From: Xestospongia muta
Lineage: Eukaryota > Porifera > Demospongiae > Haplosclerida > Petrosiidae
Direction: 5' to 3'
DNA: 64,000 nt
Assembly: GCA_963693285.1 (NCBI GenBank)
Contig: OY848917.1
Location: forward strand, 20,565,745-20,629,744
The notes beneath the pieces are model-generated. The model was not told the DNA's origin. It worked only from the letters and a program-made list of their open reading frames with translations, and did no database searches. A program made the position numbers and the translations under genes. Every line of letters begins with the position of its first letter. Position 1 is the stretch's first letter. This document shows positions 46,901-59,877 of the stretch, piece after piece.

Positions 46901-49321
46901 GCAATTACTAATTTGGCCAAAACAATTGCTATAAAGACATGAAATTATAATATGAATATAATTAAACAATAATTAGAACATATTTTAGAATCTGCAGGCG
47001 TTGTTGTGGAGAGAAAAGAAGTCCTTTACCTTTTCACTTGAGCTTTCAAAGTGTTAATTAGTGCATAGTGTTAATAACTCAAGGTGGGTCTTGCAAGGGT
47101 GTGGCTTGAATACTGAAATCTGATTGGCGAATTTGGCCGTGCTGTTGTCGATGCAGGTTTGGTTCGCCAGACTAGGAAAAATCTTTTACTATTTGGATCA
47201 CGAATGTTGTATCTATGTCTCTCAAACTTGGCATAACAGTTGTTCCAGAATACTTACAGCTTCAGCAAAGTTTTAAAGTCAAATGCAAGCTGTTATACAG
47301 AGGCAAACAGTGACCGTCGTATCTATACTCGATAACGAAAGTAAAAGACTAGATATAAACGTTTGCACGCACACATCTTTTCCAAACTCGGTGAAAGACT
47401 TTCCTAGAATGTTTCCAGTTGTAAATATACTTTTAAAACAGAAAAATCAACAGTTTTCTTGAACCCCGCTTGGTAAACATAAATATACGTACCGCAATTA
47501 TCAACGCCAACGCATACATATACCATTTTAACTAATGCCTGCTACAATCTCGAAAAGGGCAAAAATTTAGATCCTCAAATTGTCATACTCATACGTCTGT
47601 TCTCGCCAGTGGAATAACCAGAGAGTTGTTAAAGGTGAAGAATATAACTTTCACTGCAAACTTGAAAAGACTAACAAACATTTACATTTGTTATCATTGG
47701 CCATAATTACAAAAATAATTACGAGACACTTAACAGGGTCTGTACCACTATAGCCCTGCTATAGATATATCATTGTAGGTTTTTATGATAATACTATCTT
47801 GTCAAACAGCTCTTTATCTATAAAAATCCTTACCAATACAAGTGTGTCCATCTATACCCAATGACCATCCTAAATTACAAGTACAGTTATATTTTCCATT
47901 TTCACAGCCGAAATTAACACAATTTTGATCACAGTCATTATCATTATCATCTTCACATTCATCAATATCTAAAGAAAATGTATAATAATTATTAAAAAGT
48001 AGTGTTTATTAAAAATGGATTCATTTAATTAACAAATTACACCTCTCTTCCACTTGCCATATCTGAAACCTATTTTAGACTTAGTTCTAGAACAGTATAT
48101 AATCACACAATCTAGTTATTATATTTAAAATGTTATCTATAAGTAAACTAAGACATATCTTGTACATAAATCATTTGATATTTAGATTATATGAAAACTG
48201 ATTACATGCAATGTTATTTACCTGTACATGTGTATCCATCATCAGACAAACTGCATCCATCATAACAAGAACACATATATCCACTGCCTTCATTGGAACA
48301 AATCTGAGTACAGTTATTATCTATATCATTGGCGCATTCATTATGATCTAAAAATGAAATATTAAAATAACAACACGTGTTATCATGTTATATATATATA
48401 TATATATATTGTCCAATTTGTATGATCTTTGAATATTATAAAGTAATCATATGAATATGTGTCTGTATGTGTGGGCATTTTATTCATGGACATAGATTTA
48501 AGTAAGCTATTTCAATTAAATTCATTATATGTTTGTTTGCTCTTTTAATTGCCATGACAACTATACTTCATTCGTTTTGACTTTGGAGAGAAAATAATTT
48601 CTAATATGAGAAATTATACACATAAATTAACATAGATGGTAATCAAAAAATTCTTAGAAGATGCCAATCACTCTGTGAGTATACTACTGTACAAATGAGA
48701 GAAATCCATTGGAGTTAAAATTAACTCTGTAACAAGCAGTATACCAAAGTTTTAGTTAAAAACAATTTAAACCAAATGAAGATTGATTGGCTGCTGAAGT
48801 ACTTTAATTGTATCTATAGAATAATATATTTCATTTTTTTGTCTTTCATCATCAATCATGAAGATGTTGCAAATGCAAATACTTCAGATTTTTGTCATTC
48901 TGAAGCTGTCCCATATTTATATAGTTCATTTAATATTCCATTGGCTATTATTGATAATGAAACATTTCCCAATATCATAATCAACTAAAATTTGAGAGAA
49001 CATTGACAATTATCATACTCTCTAAAACAAGTTAGTAGAAGTATTATCATTTCTTAAAACTGTAAACTATGTACTTACCTACACAGCCTAACCCATCTGT
49101 ATCAAGAACATATCCACTGTAACAAGAGCATTTAGCTGCACCATTAACGTCTGTACAAATCTGTTGGCAACCACCATTGTTTACTGCACACTGAGGTTGC
49201 AATTGAGCTGTGGAGGTATTGCAACATCACAAGTAACAATATCAATTATACACTTACCAGCTGAAAATCCAATATTGATTGTTGCAATCAAAAATATACA
49301 GAAGATCGTTGTACTTGCCAT
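34928..49321 (-). CDS. Giant EGF/sushi/Ig single-pass membrane receptor
   Basis: Twenty exons join in frame to about 3058 aa; no named ortholog recognised. Order: signal peptide (1-20, [20 protein letters not shown]); ten EGF-like domains, one per phase-1/1 exon (exons 49079-49207 to 44958-45074), most starting D(I/V)(D/N)EC as in calcium-binding EGFs; two sushi/CCP domains in one exon (44430-44801); an eleventh EGF followed by an unassigned 430-residue region (42279-43675); a 115-bp exon (42113-42227); a 3570-bp exon (38475-42044) with an RSKR furin-type site near its start, a second dibasic site KRSLSKR, then two Ig domains (about 1925-2110); ephrin-receptor/GCC2-like Cys repeats (37976-38185, 37529-37660, CPxGxYQ pattern); TM helix at about 2394-2424 (37267-37324 plus the start of the last exon); basic stop-transfer RHRKKKSKK; and a 627-aa acidic tail with tyrosine repeats. 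An adhesion or endocytic receptor role is inferred from architecture only. Confidence 0.85.
35290..35835 (-). repeat. 99-bp coding repeat in receptor tail
   Basis: At least five almost identical 99-bp units encode a 33-residue cytoplasmic repeat ([19 protein letters not shown], then a [14 protein letters not shown] part). Degenerate versions flank them on both sides from about 34950 to 36150. Each unit ends or begins with a Tyr-x-Asp-Ile motif in an acidic, proline-spaced context. Confidence 0.9.
37677..37850. repeat. About 33-bp AT-rich intronic repeat
   Basis: Five or so imperfect units containing 'tactgtatattaaatactta', in the intron between the two Cys-repeat exons of the receptor gene. 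Confidence 0.75.
43797..44030. repeat. (CATA)n microsatellite
   Basis: Roughly 200 bp of ACAT tetranucleotide repeat with a few interruptions, passing into (AT)n, inside the receptor intron between the sushi exon and the eleventh EGF exon. Open frames of Thr-Tyr-Ile-His type or Met-Tyr-Val-Cys type across it are artefacts. Confidence 0.95.
46559..47833 (-). other. Longest receptor intron, possible insertion
   Basis: This 1.27-kb intron separates EGF exons 3 and 4, where neighbouring introns are mostly 50-530 bp. An imperfect 13-bp inverted repeat ('cttgtccccagac' at about 46627, 'gtctggagacaag' at about 46773) suggests an old MITE-like insertion, but no target duplication was found. The rest shows no coding sequence. 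Confidence 0.35.
48348..49078 (-). other. Receptor intron 2, nothing recognised
   Basis: A 731-bp intron with a short (AT)n run near 48390-48408. A 70-codon plus-strand frame at 48776-48988 starts with a hydrophobic stretch but has no supporting family or splice pattern. Confidence 0.6.
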
Positions 49322-49590
49322 TTGCGTAAGATTCAATGCAAACCCTTAAGTCTATCTCAATGTTCAAATATCAACAGCGACACAGTAAATTTTTGCAACT
49401 TAAAGGGCGAGGCACAAGGGCGTGACCAATAATATTTAATTAGGCATAATTGATATTAATTTTGTGTTATTATTATTATTAAATTTGTCATGAAATCAAA
49501 AAGAAAATCGTAGCCAAACAAACTTTATTTTTACAGTTTACAACAAAATGTCAAAATTAACAAAGATCTGTCCAATAAAGTCAAACAAAT

Positions 49591-52500
49591 TTAATCCACT
49601 TCTAGTGGACCATCATTCTCTGAACAGGTACTAGAATTTCGAATTCTGGTTACCTGCAAAAGAAATTTATTTTAAATGTAAAATTGGTAGTAAACTGGAA
49701 CAACAAAACCAAGAAACAAAACCTGTCCCACTATGTATTAGATATTTTAAACCAAGAGTCCATAAATATGCAAGGTCTACCTCACATCTTATGGGCTCTT
49801 GTTTATAATTTGAACATCTACACTATGAACTGACGATAATACACTTTATAAAAGACACGTTTATTCTTCTATGCTAATCCTTTAGTGCAAGGATACCTCC
49901 ACACTAAAAATTGTTTCCAATCTCCTCACTATAAACAAGTCCCCCTTATCTCTCTTAGCATAATTAAATAGCTTATTTAACACACTCTAAAACTAGTCCA
50001 CAACATTGTGTACATCATCAAATAGTCTACAATGTAAACAATAATACCTTTAGACATATACTATCTGGCTTCACAGTCTTTGGGCTTCTAATTTGAAACT
50101 TGAAACTTCAATTATTTACTACGTACAATAGTACAAGTATCAACGTGTACCTCAATAGATTTAGATTTCCTTTCATAAGGTATAGGCCTAGTCTTTCTTC
50201 TGTTCCTTGATGTTGATGAACCAGAAGGTGACACTACTGTAGATTTCTATATAAAGATTTTAATGTCAATACCAAAGAAAATATTAATATATTCCTCTAC
50301 CATCATTATTTACAAGGTATTAAAGTTCAATGCTACATTTGTTGTTTATTTACTGTGATACTGAGTAAGGACATATACTAAAGGTTTGAGGGAAAAATAA
50401 TAGAATTTCTGAGATAATATAAACTCAATTCTTCCTTTAATCGCTTTCCTCAACTGTTTAATTATCTCTCTCATTCCCTCTTGTCATTAATATGCCTATT
50501 ATCTCTAGTCTTGTGAGCCAGACCCAATTTCTATGATTGAACAATGGACAGGGAAGGGTCTGGGGAATTGTAAATCTTGCAATCGTGCCTTTTATATAAA
50601 TAGACAAAAATCTATTGTTCCAATATTGTATTATAATACATATTTCAGTACTTTAGTTCAATGCAGTTCATTATATAATACATGTACAACAAATGATCTC
50701 ACAAGTGATTTGGTAGCACCATTTTGATTCAGCACTACTAGATTTTCATCTGTCTTGTTAGCAGCAGTTTTGTTGGTTGGTACTACAAAAACACATTAAA
50801 AAACTACTAATGGAAACTAAACAGGATTAAGAGCTTTCAACTACAACATTCCATTTAAAGAATTGTTTGTATCAGTTCAAAATACTTTTGACAAACAACC
50901 TTTCGTAATCGAAGCAATTACAACTGTGACCAAATTTATATACACCAGTTGTCATAATACAATGTACTAGACAATATTAAAATCACTAAAAATTACACTC
51001 GAAAGTCAAAACCAATCACACAATCACAACAACACATACATATTTACAATCCATTAATTATCATTCATTCATTCGATCAAAAGACTACATATAAGAATAG
51101 AACAGATCAAGAACTAACATACTAACAAAACTTACAAACAGACACAGCAATTATGACGACCTTTATGACATCAAACACTCAAGAATTTAATAAATTACAC
51201 AGACATGTCTGTCTAAACTAACGGGTTGTATTGAGGAATATTGACTTCTCTTTCAGTAAATAACTTAATTATCTCTAAGCAAGTCATCACTGTACATATT
51301 TAAGACATCACTGACAATATGATACTCAACATAATACAGTAAATATGATTAACATATGAAATGTAGTTACAACAACTACATTTACTTACCTACTCCTCCA
51401 TTTGATCGAAGTGTGTCGGCTAAAGAATGTGGTAGAAGAGCAAGAGAAGGTGTAAGAGATGAGAAATGTTGAGAAGAAGGAGAATACTGAAGAATCGATG
51501 ACAATCGTTTTAGAGCTAGAGCTCTCTTAGCTACAGTCAATTGACACCTGAGAATAATAATACAGTATATGATCTGTTGTCCAATTATCTTTAAAATAAA
51601 AAGGATTACTGAAACATTTGACACTTCATAATAACAAACATATCTTATACCTACTCTAGAAATGACAAAAAGACAAATAAGGCTTCATTTTATGGTAGAC
51701 TCAAAGCCAACTCAAAGGAACAGTAACATAGACATCATGATGATTATGACCTTAATGAACATATTATTTGACAAGTACTATTCAGTGGTTTCATCTAAAG
51801 AGTACACGCATGCACGTACGCGCACACACAGACACACACACATGTATACATATGCACGCTCGTATTGACACAGACACAGATGCACACACATGAACACAGA
51901 AATAGACACAGACACCTGAACACACATGTGCACACACACTTACCATGGGATATGGTGTAGATTAATACCATCATGAAGAAGGTGAACTGTTTGATCAGTT
52001 TCAGATTTCGAGGAATAATTATGATCATGTGTTACTAACTGAAACATGGCCCATGTAAAAACATTACCACCAAAGGAAGTGTTATCATTGGAGCTAGAGT
52101 GATAAGGGTTAGTACTATTATACACTCTAAAAACAGATGTTGGCAGCATCTCCTAAAAGAAAATGAAAAAAGATGAATGGCCACATTTTCCTGATAATTT
52201 ACAAGCCAAAAATTATCAGTTATTATAACGTGCTGTGCTGTATTAAAAGTACATATAATATTTGAAAAACTTTGCTATATTGTACAACAGTTTATAATAT
52301 ACAGACAGCACTTCCTTCATTCTTGGGCTATTTCCTTGACTCAAGACTTAGGAAACTAAACATCTTAGAGGCAGACATTCCACACAAAACATACCACTAC
52401 TGAAGCAGCCATAGGTACTTCTATTCTAATATCAATAACAATAATACTATACTTCAATGGCTTCATAATTCTTGTTGGCAAAGGTAAATTACCATAGATG

Positions 52501-53267
52501 ATCCTACGTCATCTTCATCGTCAGAACATTCAGAGTTTCCACATGAATTAAGATGTTGTTCTTCGACACGATATCTTCTAAACTTCCTTCGATATTGATG
52601 AACCCTTAAAAACAAAGAGAGAATAACGTCATATCAAGACAACAAAAGTGAAACTGTACTCACAGTACAAAATTTAAACAGGGATATAAATTACTTACAT
52701 AGTGTGTGCGTTTGTATTTTTCTATGATTAAAAGATATAACAAATATCCTTTTAACAACAAAGGCAATGCTAATATGAAGATGAAATACAAACAACACTG
52801 AATTGCTTGTGGTTTTCAGTTTCAATTACAGAATGGCACAATTTTCCCCCAGAAAAATTCACCAATAGTTAGATATCAGGTTATATCAATGAAGAGGCAG
52901 TGGATTAGCCATTAATAATGACAACATCACACTTTACTACTCTTATTGTAAATAGTAGACTTCTACTATATATTAATGAATTTGAATTTCTAAAACAATT
53001 ATATAATACAACAGGAAATTTGTAAGTCCGTGTAAGCTTAATTTCCTTGAGGGTATCTTACTATTATACCACTTAAACTCTTGACCTCACACAATACTGT
53101 ATATCCTAATTGTTATTCTCTAGAATAGCGCGGCGAATTTACTTGGATATTTCAGCTTCAATTGCAGCTATGTCTTCGTCTAAAGATGATCTTCGGGAGG
53201 CAACGTGCGCTTTGTAGAATTCATCGAGATAACCCTCGGAAAATATGTCCTCTACGAAGGTGGCCAT
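49591..53267 (-). CDS. Unrecognised 280-aa protein
   Basis: Seven exons join in frame: 53143-53267, 52493-52604, 51944-52152, 51390-51547, 50703-50782, 50151-50246, 49591-49653. The N-terminus MATFVEDIFSEGYLDEFYKA is followed by a predicted helix and a basic patch (HQYRRKFRRYR), then an acidic cluster (SECSDDEDD). The middle (about 80-200) has hydrophobic and helical segments (GGNVFTWAMFQLVTHDH, CQLTVAKRALALKRLSS). The C-terminus is Ser/Arg/Lys-rich and disordered-looking (SRNRRKTRPIPYERKSKS), perhaps a nuclear signal. No signal peptide or TM helix. I do not recognise the family. It is divergent from the first CSP gene with 161 bp between start codons, and its stop lies 269 bp from the receptor's start codon on the same strand. 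Confidence 0.7.
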
Positions 53268-53428
53268 CTCATTCACTTGAACGCTCACGGCTTCTCGCCC
53301 CTAACGTTGACCACGAGGTACACTCCGCCCTAGAACAATAGATTATTGCTCTTGGCACGCCCAGTATTCGAGATGGGCGTTCACTTTAATTAATTAAGTG
53401 TCTCTGGAGTAGTGAGGTGTTTCCGTTC
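53268..53428. promoter_or_regulatory. Probable bidirectional promoter, unknown gene / CSP copy 1
   Basis: 161 bp between divergent start codons, with locally raised CpG and GC content (ccgccc, cgcccag, gggcg elements) against AT-rich surroundings. No TATA box is positioned for either side. Shared control is inferred from spacing only. Confidence 0.5.
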
Positions 53429-56400
53429 ATGGCTGATTCAGAGCAAGGTAGACCACGCAGTGGCAGGTAAAGCTTGTACGTCTTACTATTTAGAATAGTT
53501 TGTCTATCTTTAAATGCACTGAGGGATTGCGTTCCATGTTGTACTCAGTGAGGCTTCCTTTGTTGTTTTTCTTACATAGGTCTCACAACTTAAAGTAACT
53601 TTTTTATCTTTATGACACAAAATAGATAGAAATATTTACTTATCAAATCACGAGTTCATATTGGTAAAGAGCATTTGAAGTACAATTAGATAAGTCAGTC
53701 TCATATAGACAGCCATTCCCTCTGCGTGAGACTATATCCAAATTCCATTTATGGATTTCTGTTAATAGTCATTTCATCTAATCCCATTTTGTCTAAAAAA
53801 TGTATTATTCTCCTATTTTTATCTAAAATTGAAATGATCCAGAGTTTAATGAAGTTTTAAATTAATACTAATTACAATGAAACCCAGTGGCTGTATGGCC
53901 TAAGAAGTTTAGGTAATGTATAGTCCCCTGATTTGTAGCTTTCTTTAATATTTGAAAGTCTGTTCTCAAGATTTCAATACTCTCTTCTCCTTTTTTAAAA
54001 CCCTCCTTCGGCTAATTGCATTAAACTGACTGTTGTTGTTGCTTGTTCAGACTTTAATAAAAGGGTGACTGCTTCATTTATATTAGGATGATCTTTTCCG
54101 GCAAGCTTCTTTATTTTGCTGTGCCTTCCTTCAGCGTTTCTGTTAGTGTGAGGACCCTCTTAAGTATAAACATTCCAAAGTGCATAACCCCTTTAGTTAA
54201 CATCAAACGATTCATGTCTTTACCTTCACTGACCTCAGTTCAATTATGTTAGGGTTTTAGACAAAATGGGACAATAAGACATTTTGTTAGGCGAAACAAG
54301 ATTAGGCAAAATGGCATGACACCTGGATTTCAATTGTCCATTGATTATATAATTTAATTATTTGTTTCTGTTGGTCCAACAGAAGGAATATCGTACATTC
54401 ATATTGTCTTTGTTAGAAGTTAGACACTGAATTCACAGAAGACTATTTCAATTAGCATGAACCACTTGATTGATAGTGACATTTTGAAACACTTGCATTT
54501 GTAGACGTATCATTTCTCTTCATGTCATAAAATAATTTTCATCATATCAATCATATTCTTGTGTATGAGACTGTTCCAAATATATCAATGGTTCAAAATA
54601 ATATTGGGATTAAATTAAGGATATATCCATTACCCATCACATCTAGTTTAGTAGTTGTTAGTGTCTATGGTATACTGTATATAAATAATCTAATTGTTTT
54701 ATTTCTAGCACTAAAGGAGCTAGTCTTTATGATATACTTGGAGTTGATAAGACAGCTACTCCAGATGAAATCAAAAAGGCATATCGTAAATTAGCTCTCA
54801 AATACCATCCTGATAAAAATCAAAATAATCCAGAAGCTGAAGAAATAGTAAGTTTGTATACTGGTATATGCTAAATTATTAAAATCTATAACTTTCTAGT
54901 TTAAAGAGGTCAACAATGCTAATGCTATATTAATGGATGAAAGAAAGCGTAAGATCTATGATGACTATGGACCAATGGGATTAAAGATAGCTGAGCAAGT
55001 TGGTGAAGAGGTTAGTCATACACTCCACCCTACATATCACTGACAGGAAGTACTATGTAAGTCTTTAGTAAGTGTGAGGTAGTCTAGTACATTGAGACTT
55101 CTTTGTGTTAATGTGATACATAGTGCTTTACGTGTATTTGGGTAACAGGTGTAAGAAGAAGCAGTTGATGTTAATAGCACTCTTTTGTAAGCTGCTTTAT
55201 AGTTGGGCAACGAACACAACAATGTTAGGTCTGCTTGGGTATGCTTTATGTACTAAGATTGTTTTAGACCACATAGTGTGTTTCTATTGGTTATGTTAGT
55301 TATATTAACCTACACACTTTGACCATCAACTCGTATTATTGACAATAAATTTAGTTTAGCTTATCACAAGTTCTGCTGTATTAGGAGTGACCAATCAAAA
55401 CTTTATCATACTATAACTCTATAAAACACTTCTGAGCAAGTAGCACAGCTTTTGAAAGCTTTTTATACTCTTCAATGTGCTATAAAATTCACAGCAACGC
55501 ATATGACCATCAAGAATGTTGGTACATTTTTGTCTATTACGATTTTAGTTCTATCTTGTCGGATCATATCCCTTGGAATTTCCTGAAGTTAAATTTAGTT
55601 TACAATATTACAAGAGTAAGCTTAACAAAAACTTGCCACTATATAATACAATATATCAGTAGTCTATCTGATATGAATACGCACATTTTCCCTTCACACA
55701 ACATTTCAAACTGAGGTTTTATTGAAGCATTTCACCAACAACAATTAGACTTTATATTATGATTGTTCTTACAAAGTTTCTAATTGTTATTCATCTTCTA
55801 GAATATGGCTTTGTATGCTTGTCTGGATAGCAAACTTTTCAAGGTATATTTAATGTCATTCATTCACGCACTGCTATACACTTGTCACGTCTACATTAAA
55901 TACAGTATTGTATTGTTATATATAGTATAAAGTATTCATACAACAAAATTCTAACAACTATACTAAATAAACTACTATAGCATTACTTAACACATGACTA
56001 CTATAGTATTTATAAAAACACACGACTTTATGTAATGTATTAATTAAAATACTCTCTCTTTTTTCAGTGTTGTTTAGTATTTGCATGTCTAGCAACTGGC
56101 TGTTGTTTCTGTTGTTGTTGTTGTTGTATGTTTTGTTTTGGTTGTTGTTGTGGTGTCTGTCTTCCAAGTGAGAGACAATATGATATGCCTGAAGATTTAT
56201 TTGGTGATGTCGACTACGATGACAAGGAGCCGATCATAACTCAACCAACATCAGATTATAAATCATCTTCCAACATTGATCATGATGATGTCGAGAAACC
56301 CATTGTAGTTCAACCAACATCAGATCAAGTTGATCGTGATGACAAGAAACCAATTGTAGTCCAACCAACGTCAGATCAAGCTGATAATGAGGATGATAAG

Positions 56401-56535
56401 AAACCAATTGTAGTTCAACCCACTTCAGATCAACCATCTTCTAAAGTTGATGATGATGAAAAAGAAGTCAAAGAACCAATTACAACTCAACCCACTCCTA
56501 CTGTCGATGCCACTGCAACTAATGATACAGTATAA
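53429..56535 (+). CDS. Cysteine-string protein (CSP/DNAJC5-like), copy 1
   Basis: Hsc70 co-chaperone anchored to vesicles by palmitoylation. Five exons: 53429-53466, 54709-54847, 54900-55010, 55802-55843, 56068-56535, joining to 265 aa. J domain about 14-85 ([20 protein letters not shown]; intact HPD in [18 protein letters not shown]). Then a short linker ([14 protein letters not shown]) and a cysteine string from about 110 with 16 Cys in 31 residues, including six in a row. The C-terminal tail is longer than in the other two copies and carries four to five repeats of the type [14 protein letters not shown]. Vertebrate CSPs are about 198 aa. First of three tandem paralogs. Confidence 0.93.
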
Positions 56536-56669
56536 TGTCTAATTCATTACCATTTTAATAATATTAGTAAATGATGAAATGTTTCTCGAAAATTAGTTTT
56601 CTAATTATTATGCAAAGATACGCCCTATATCCTCTCTCAATTAGGGCGGTGTCTAACTAGTCTGTCTAG

Positions 56670-58380
56670 ATGGCCTCGGAGCAACGATTACGTAGCGGCA
56701 GGTATGATATCTGTAATGCTATTGTCTTGTCACTGTACTACAAGATGCATCTACTGCTCTATGTATATTTATGTAAGACGTTTGGAAAACCAACCAGTTA
56801 ATAAATGCTTTTGTTTACCAAGCATTTAGCCCCTTAATGTAACTTTGACTTGTACAGGTCCTGTAATATATCTAATTGATCATATTGATAATGTCCATAT
56901 TATGCATAATACCTATGGTTATAGGTCTGGCAGGCAATGCTACTCTCTACTGTCAGATCAATAATATTATATATCATAATATTGTTCAATGTGACTTATC
57001 ATAAAGGCAGTTAGTGGATGATCGAGTGTATAGTTTTCGTTGTAGTGTTAGAGTCACAACAACTGAAATTTGAATTTACATGACAAATAAGTTTCTGATA
57101 TGCATAGAGTCCACTGTAATAAAAAAGTAAATTCCTTGCTGTATAGTTTTCAGATTGCAAGTAGCAAAAATTAATTCAATTCTTGTGTAGCACACGTGCC
57201 ACTCCTTCTATACTTTGCTACGTATTATAATGTTATATTGACAGGTGTAAGTTGGTTAGACTTCCTACAACCTCATGACAATAATATAAGAAGCTGTACT
57301 GAACGGGAGGATGTTAGCATTATAGAAATTGCTTTACTATGTTGGTTTTGATCCTATAATTATATCTGACATTCTACAAAAGAAACTTCCTATAATTCCA
57401 TAATTGTTGAATGTCTGGATTTAAAGTTATTAGTATAAGTATGAGACAACTATTCTTCTTTTCAGTATCAAAGGGGGTGCTAGTTTATACGATGTACTTG
57501 GAGTAAGTAAGACAGCTACTCCAGATGAAATCAAGAAGGCATATCGCGCAAAAGCTCTCAAATACCATCCTGACAAAAATCCCGATAGTCCTGAAGCTGA
57601 AGAAATGGTACATGGTTTAGTATAATAGTTTATGTATATTAAGTATCTATATTTTAACTTTCTAGTTTAAAGATATTAACAATGCTAATGCTATATTAAT
57701 GGATGAAAGAAAGCGTAAGATCTATGATGACTATGGACCAATGGGATTAAAGATAGCTGAACAAGTTGGTGAAGAGGTTAGTTGAGATGATAACAGGCTA
57801 GCTATATAGCTATCAAAACAAATCACAGGAAGTAAAATTATGTTGCATACAGGATGTGATATTTATAACTCTCACAATAAAGTTATACTGTATAACCAAA
57901 CATAACTCATTCACATTACCTTGGTGTCAAAATAACAAACCTCACACAAATATTTGTAGATTTTAAATTTATCGAGTTCTCATCTTCTAGAACATGGCTT
58001 TGTATGCTTGCCTGAATAGCAAGCTTTTCAAGGTAAATAAATGTGTAATTACATTACCATAATTATAACAATATTATTGGAAGTATTTAAAGTAATTATA
58101 TGAATTTATTTGTGTACTAGGATTGTATATGGACAAGTAAATATGATTATTTATTGCCTTCTCCTTTCAGTGTTGTCTAGTATTTTCTTGTCTCATAACT
58201 GGCTGTTGTTTCTGTGGATGTTGTTGTTGCTTTTTTTGCTTTGGCTGTTGTTGTGGTCTCTGTCTTCCTGAAGACAAAGAGTATGATGCACCAGATGATT
58301 TTATATTTGAAGATAACAATGATGACAAGAAACCAATTATAAAAGAGCCCAAGTCAGATTATCATTCTGCCGATATCTAA
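56670..58380 (+). CDS. Cysteine-string protein, copy 2
   Basis: Five exons: 56670-56701, 57466-57607, 57666-57776, 57991-58032, 58171-58380, joining to 178 aa. The N-terminus [11 protein letters not shown] lies in a separate short exon. The J domain is intact (HPD in [16 protein letters not shown] in place of R-K-L before it). The string has 15 Cys and is interrupted by Gly ([10 protein letters not shown]). The tail is short (ends SDYHSADI) with a single [10 protein letters not shown] repeat, so copy 1's repeat array is missing or was never expanded here. Closest to copy 3, with which it also shares about 200 bp of 3' flank. Confidence 0.9.
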
Positions 58381-58960
58381 TTAACTTGCAATTAAAAATT
58401 AATGATTAATTGGTGATATAATTGTTGGTGTGTACTATTGGAAATTAGCCTATATTTGCATTTATAATATAGTATTATTATATGTACATATCTTATTTCA
58501 TATATAGTAATAAATATATATCTTTAAATTTTTACTAATTTACTTAACCAGTTAGGCAACGAATTTAAGTGATTACAAAAAATAAAAAATAACAAGATGA
58601 AGAATTAAGTAATTTTGATATCTAATAATTTGAATGAACAGATGATCTTATTGAAGTTCACTAGCCTAGGTGTGAGGTCTCCAATGCTTTTAATATGGTT
58701 GATATCAAAATGAAATTTTTGTGGACAAAGTTTTGCAAAATTAATAACTTTCTAAGTAGCTTGTAAAAGTTCTAACAGGATGTAAAATCCTATAATTGAC
58801 CAATGAGATTGCAAACCTTTGTGTGCCAATCCGCTTTGACTAACTACAAATATTCCAATAAATATACTTCATATATTGTGCATACTATATATATCTATAT
58901 GTATAGTATCTATGATGGGAAGGAAATATTTAATACAAGTTCTAACCAGCTCTATTAGTG
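58381..58960. other. Intergenic, 3' flank shared with copy 3
   Basis: AT-rich. The part at about 58480-58690 matches about 62320-62510 downstream of CSP copy 3 ('aagtaattttgata', 'gaagttcacta', 'ggtctccaat'), marking the 3' limit of the duplicated unit. No gene seen. Confidence 0.7.
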
Positions 58961-59670
58961 TATTATATATGTAATACTACATTTATTAGAAGTATCACAG
59001 CTTTTGAAGACTCTTATATACTACAAAATTCACAACAATACCATGAATGACCATCATATGATACAAAGCTATATTCTAGAAGATGAGAAATAATTAGAAT
59101 TTTTGTAAGAACAAATCGTATATAATATAAAGTGTAATTGTTGTTGATAATTAATGCTTCAGTAAAACCTCAGTTTGAAATGTTGTGTGAAGGGAAGGAG
59201 TATATATCCATATCAGATACACTACTCCATTACTCCAATAACATTATTATGTACTACATAGTATAACATTTATAAAAAGATATGACTTTATATACTATAT
59301 TAATATAAATGCTCTCTTTTCAGTATTGCTTACATGTCAAGCAGCTGGCTGTTGTTTCTGTTGTTGTTGTTGTTGTTGTTGTTATTATTTGTTTTGTTTT
59401 GGTTGTTGTTGTGATCTCTGTTTTCCAAGCGATAGACAATAATTATGATATACCTGAAGATTACTGACTGTGATATGAAAATGAGTCGATAAGAACATCA
59501 GACTATTGATCATCTTCCAAAGCTGATCATGATGATGACAAGAAACCAAATGCAGTTCAATGAACTTAATGAATGAACCAATCACAGCTCAACCTACACA
59601 TTACATACATTATATTATCAGTCATCCTCAAAAGTTGATGATGCTGAAAAGGAAGTTAAAGAAACTTAAT
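58960..59670 (+). pseudogene. Rearranged CSP relic (copy-1 type)
   Basis: Derived from the 3' part of a copy-1-like gene. 58970-59055 matches the intron near 55440-55515 in direct orientation; about 59060-59205 matches about 55685-55830 in inverted orientation, including the remains of exon 4; 59215-59325 is direct again and leads to a last-exon remnant with a cysteine-string codon run (about 59349-59410). The start of the exon has lost bases and frame, a TGA interrupts the string, and further stops follow. Exons 1-3 are absent. Confidence 0.8.
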
Positions 59671-59877
59671 TACAATTCATTTCATTTCAATTTCTTCTAA
59701 AGTCAATATAATACAGCAGTTTAATTGTCTAACTTGATCGGTAGTAAAATTAATTATTTTTAATAATAATAATTATAATAAATCTAGTCTCGAGTGTTGC
59801 GGTAGCGAGATTATAGACAGACATAATTTATTAATACAACTACAAAGACACTCCCATTTACTCACCAGTCCAGCTAG

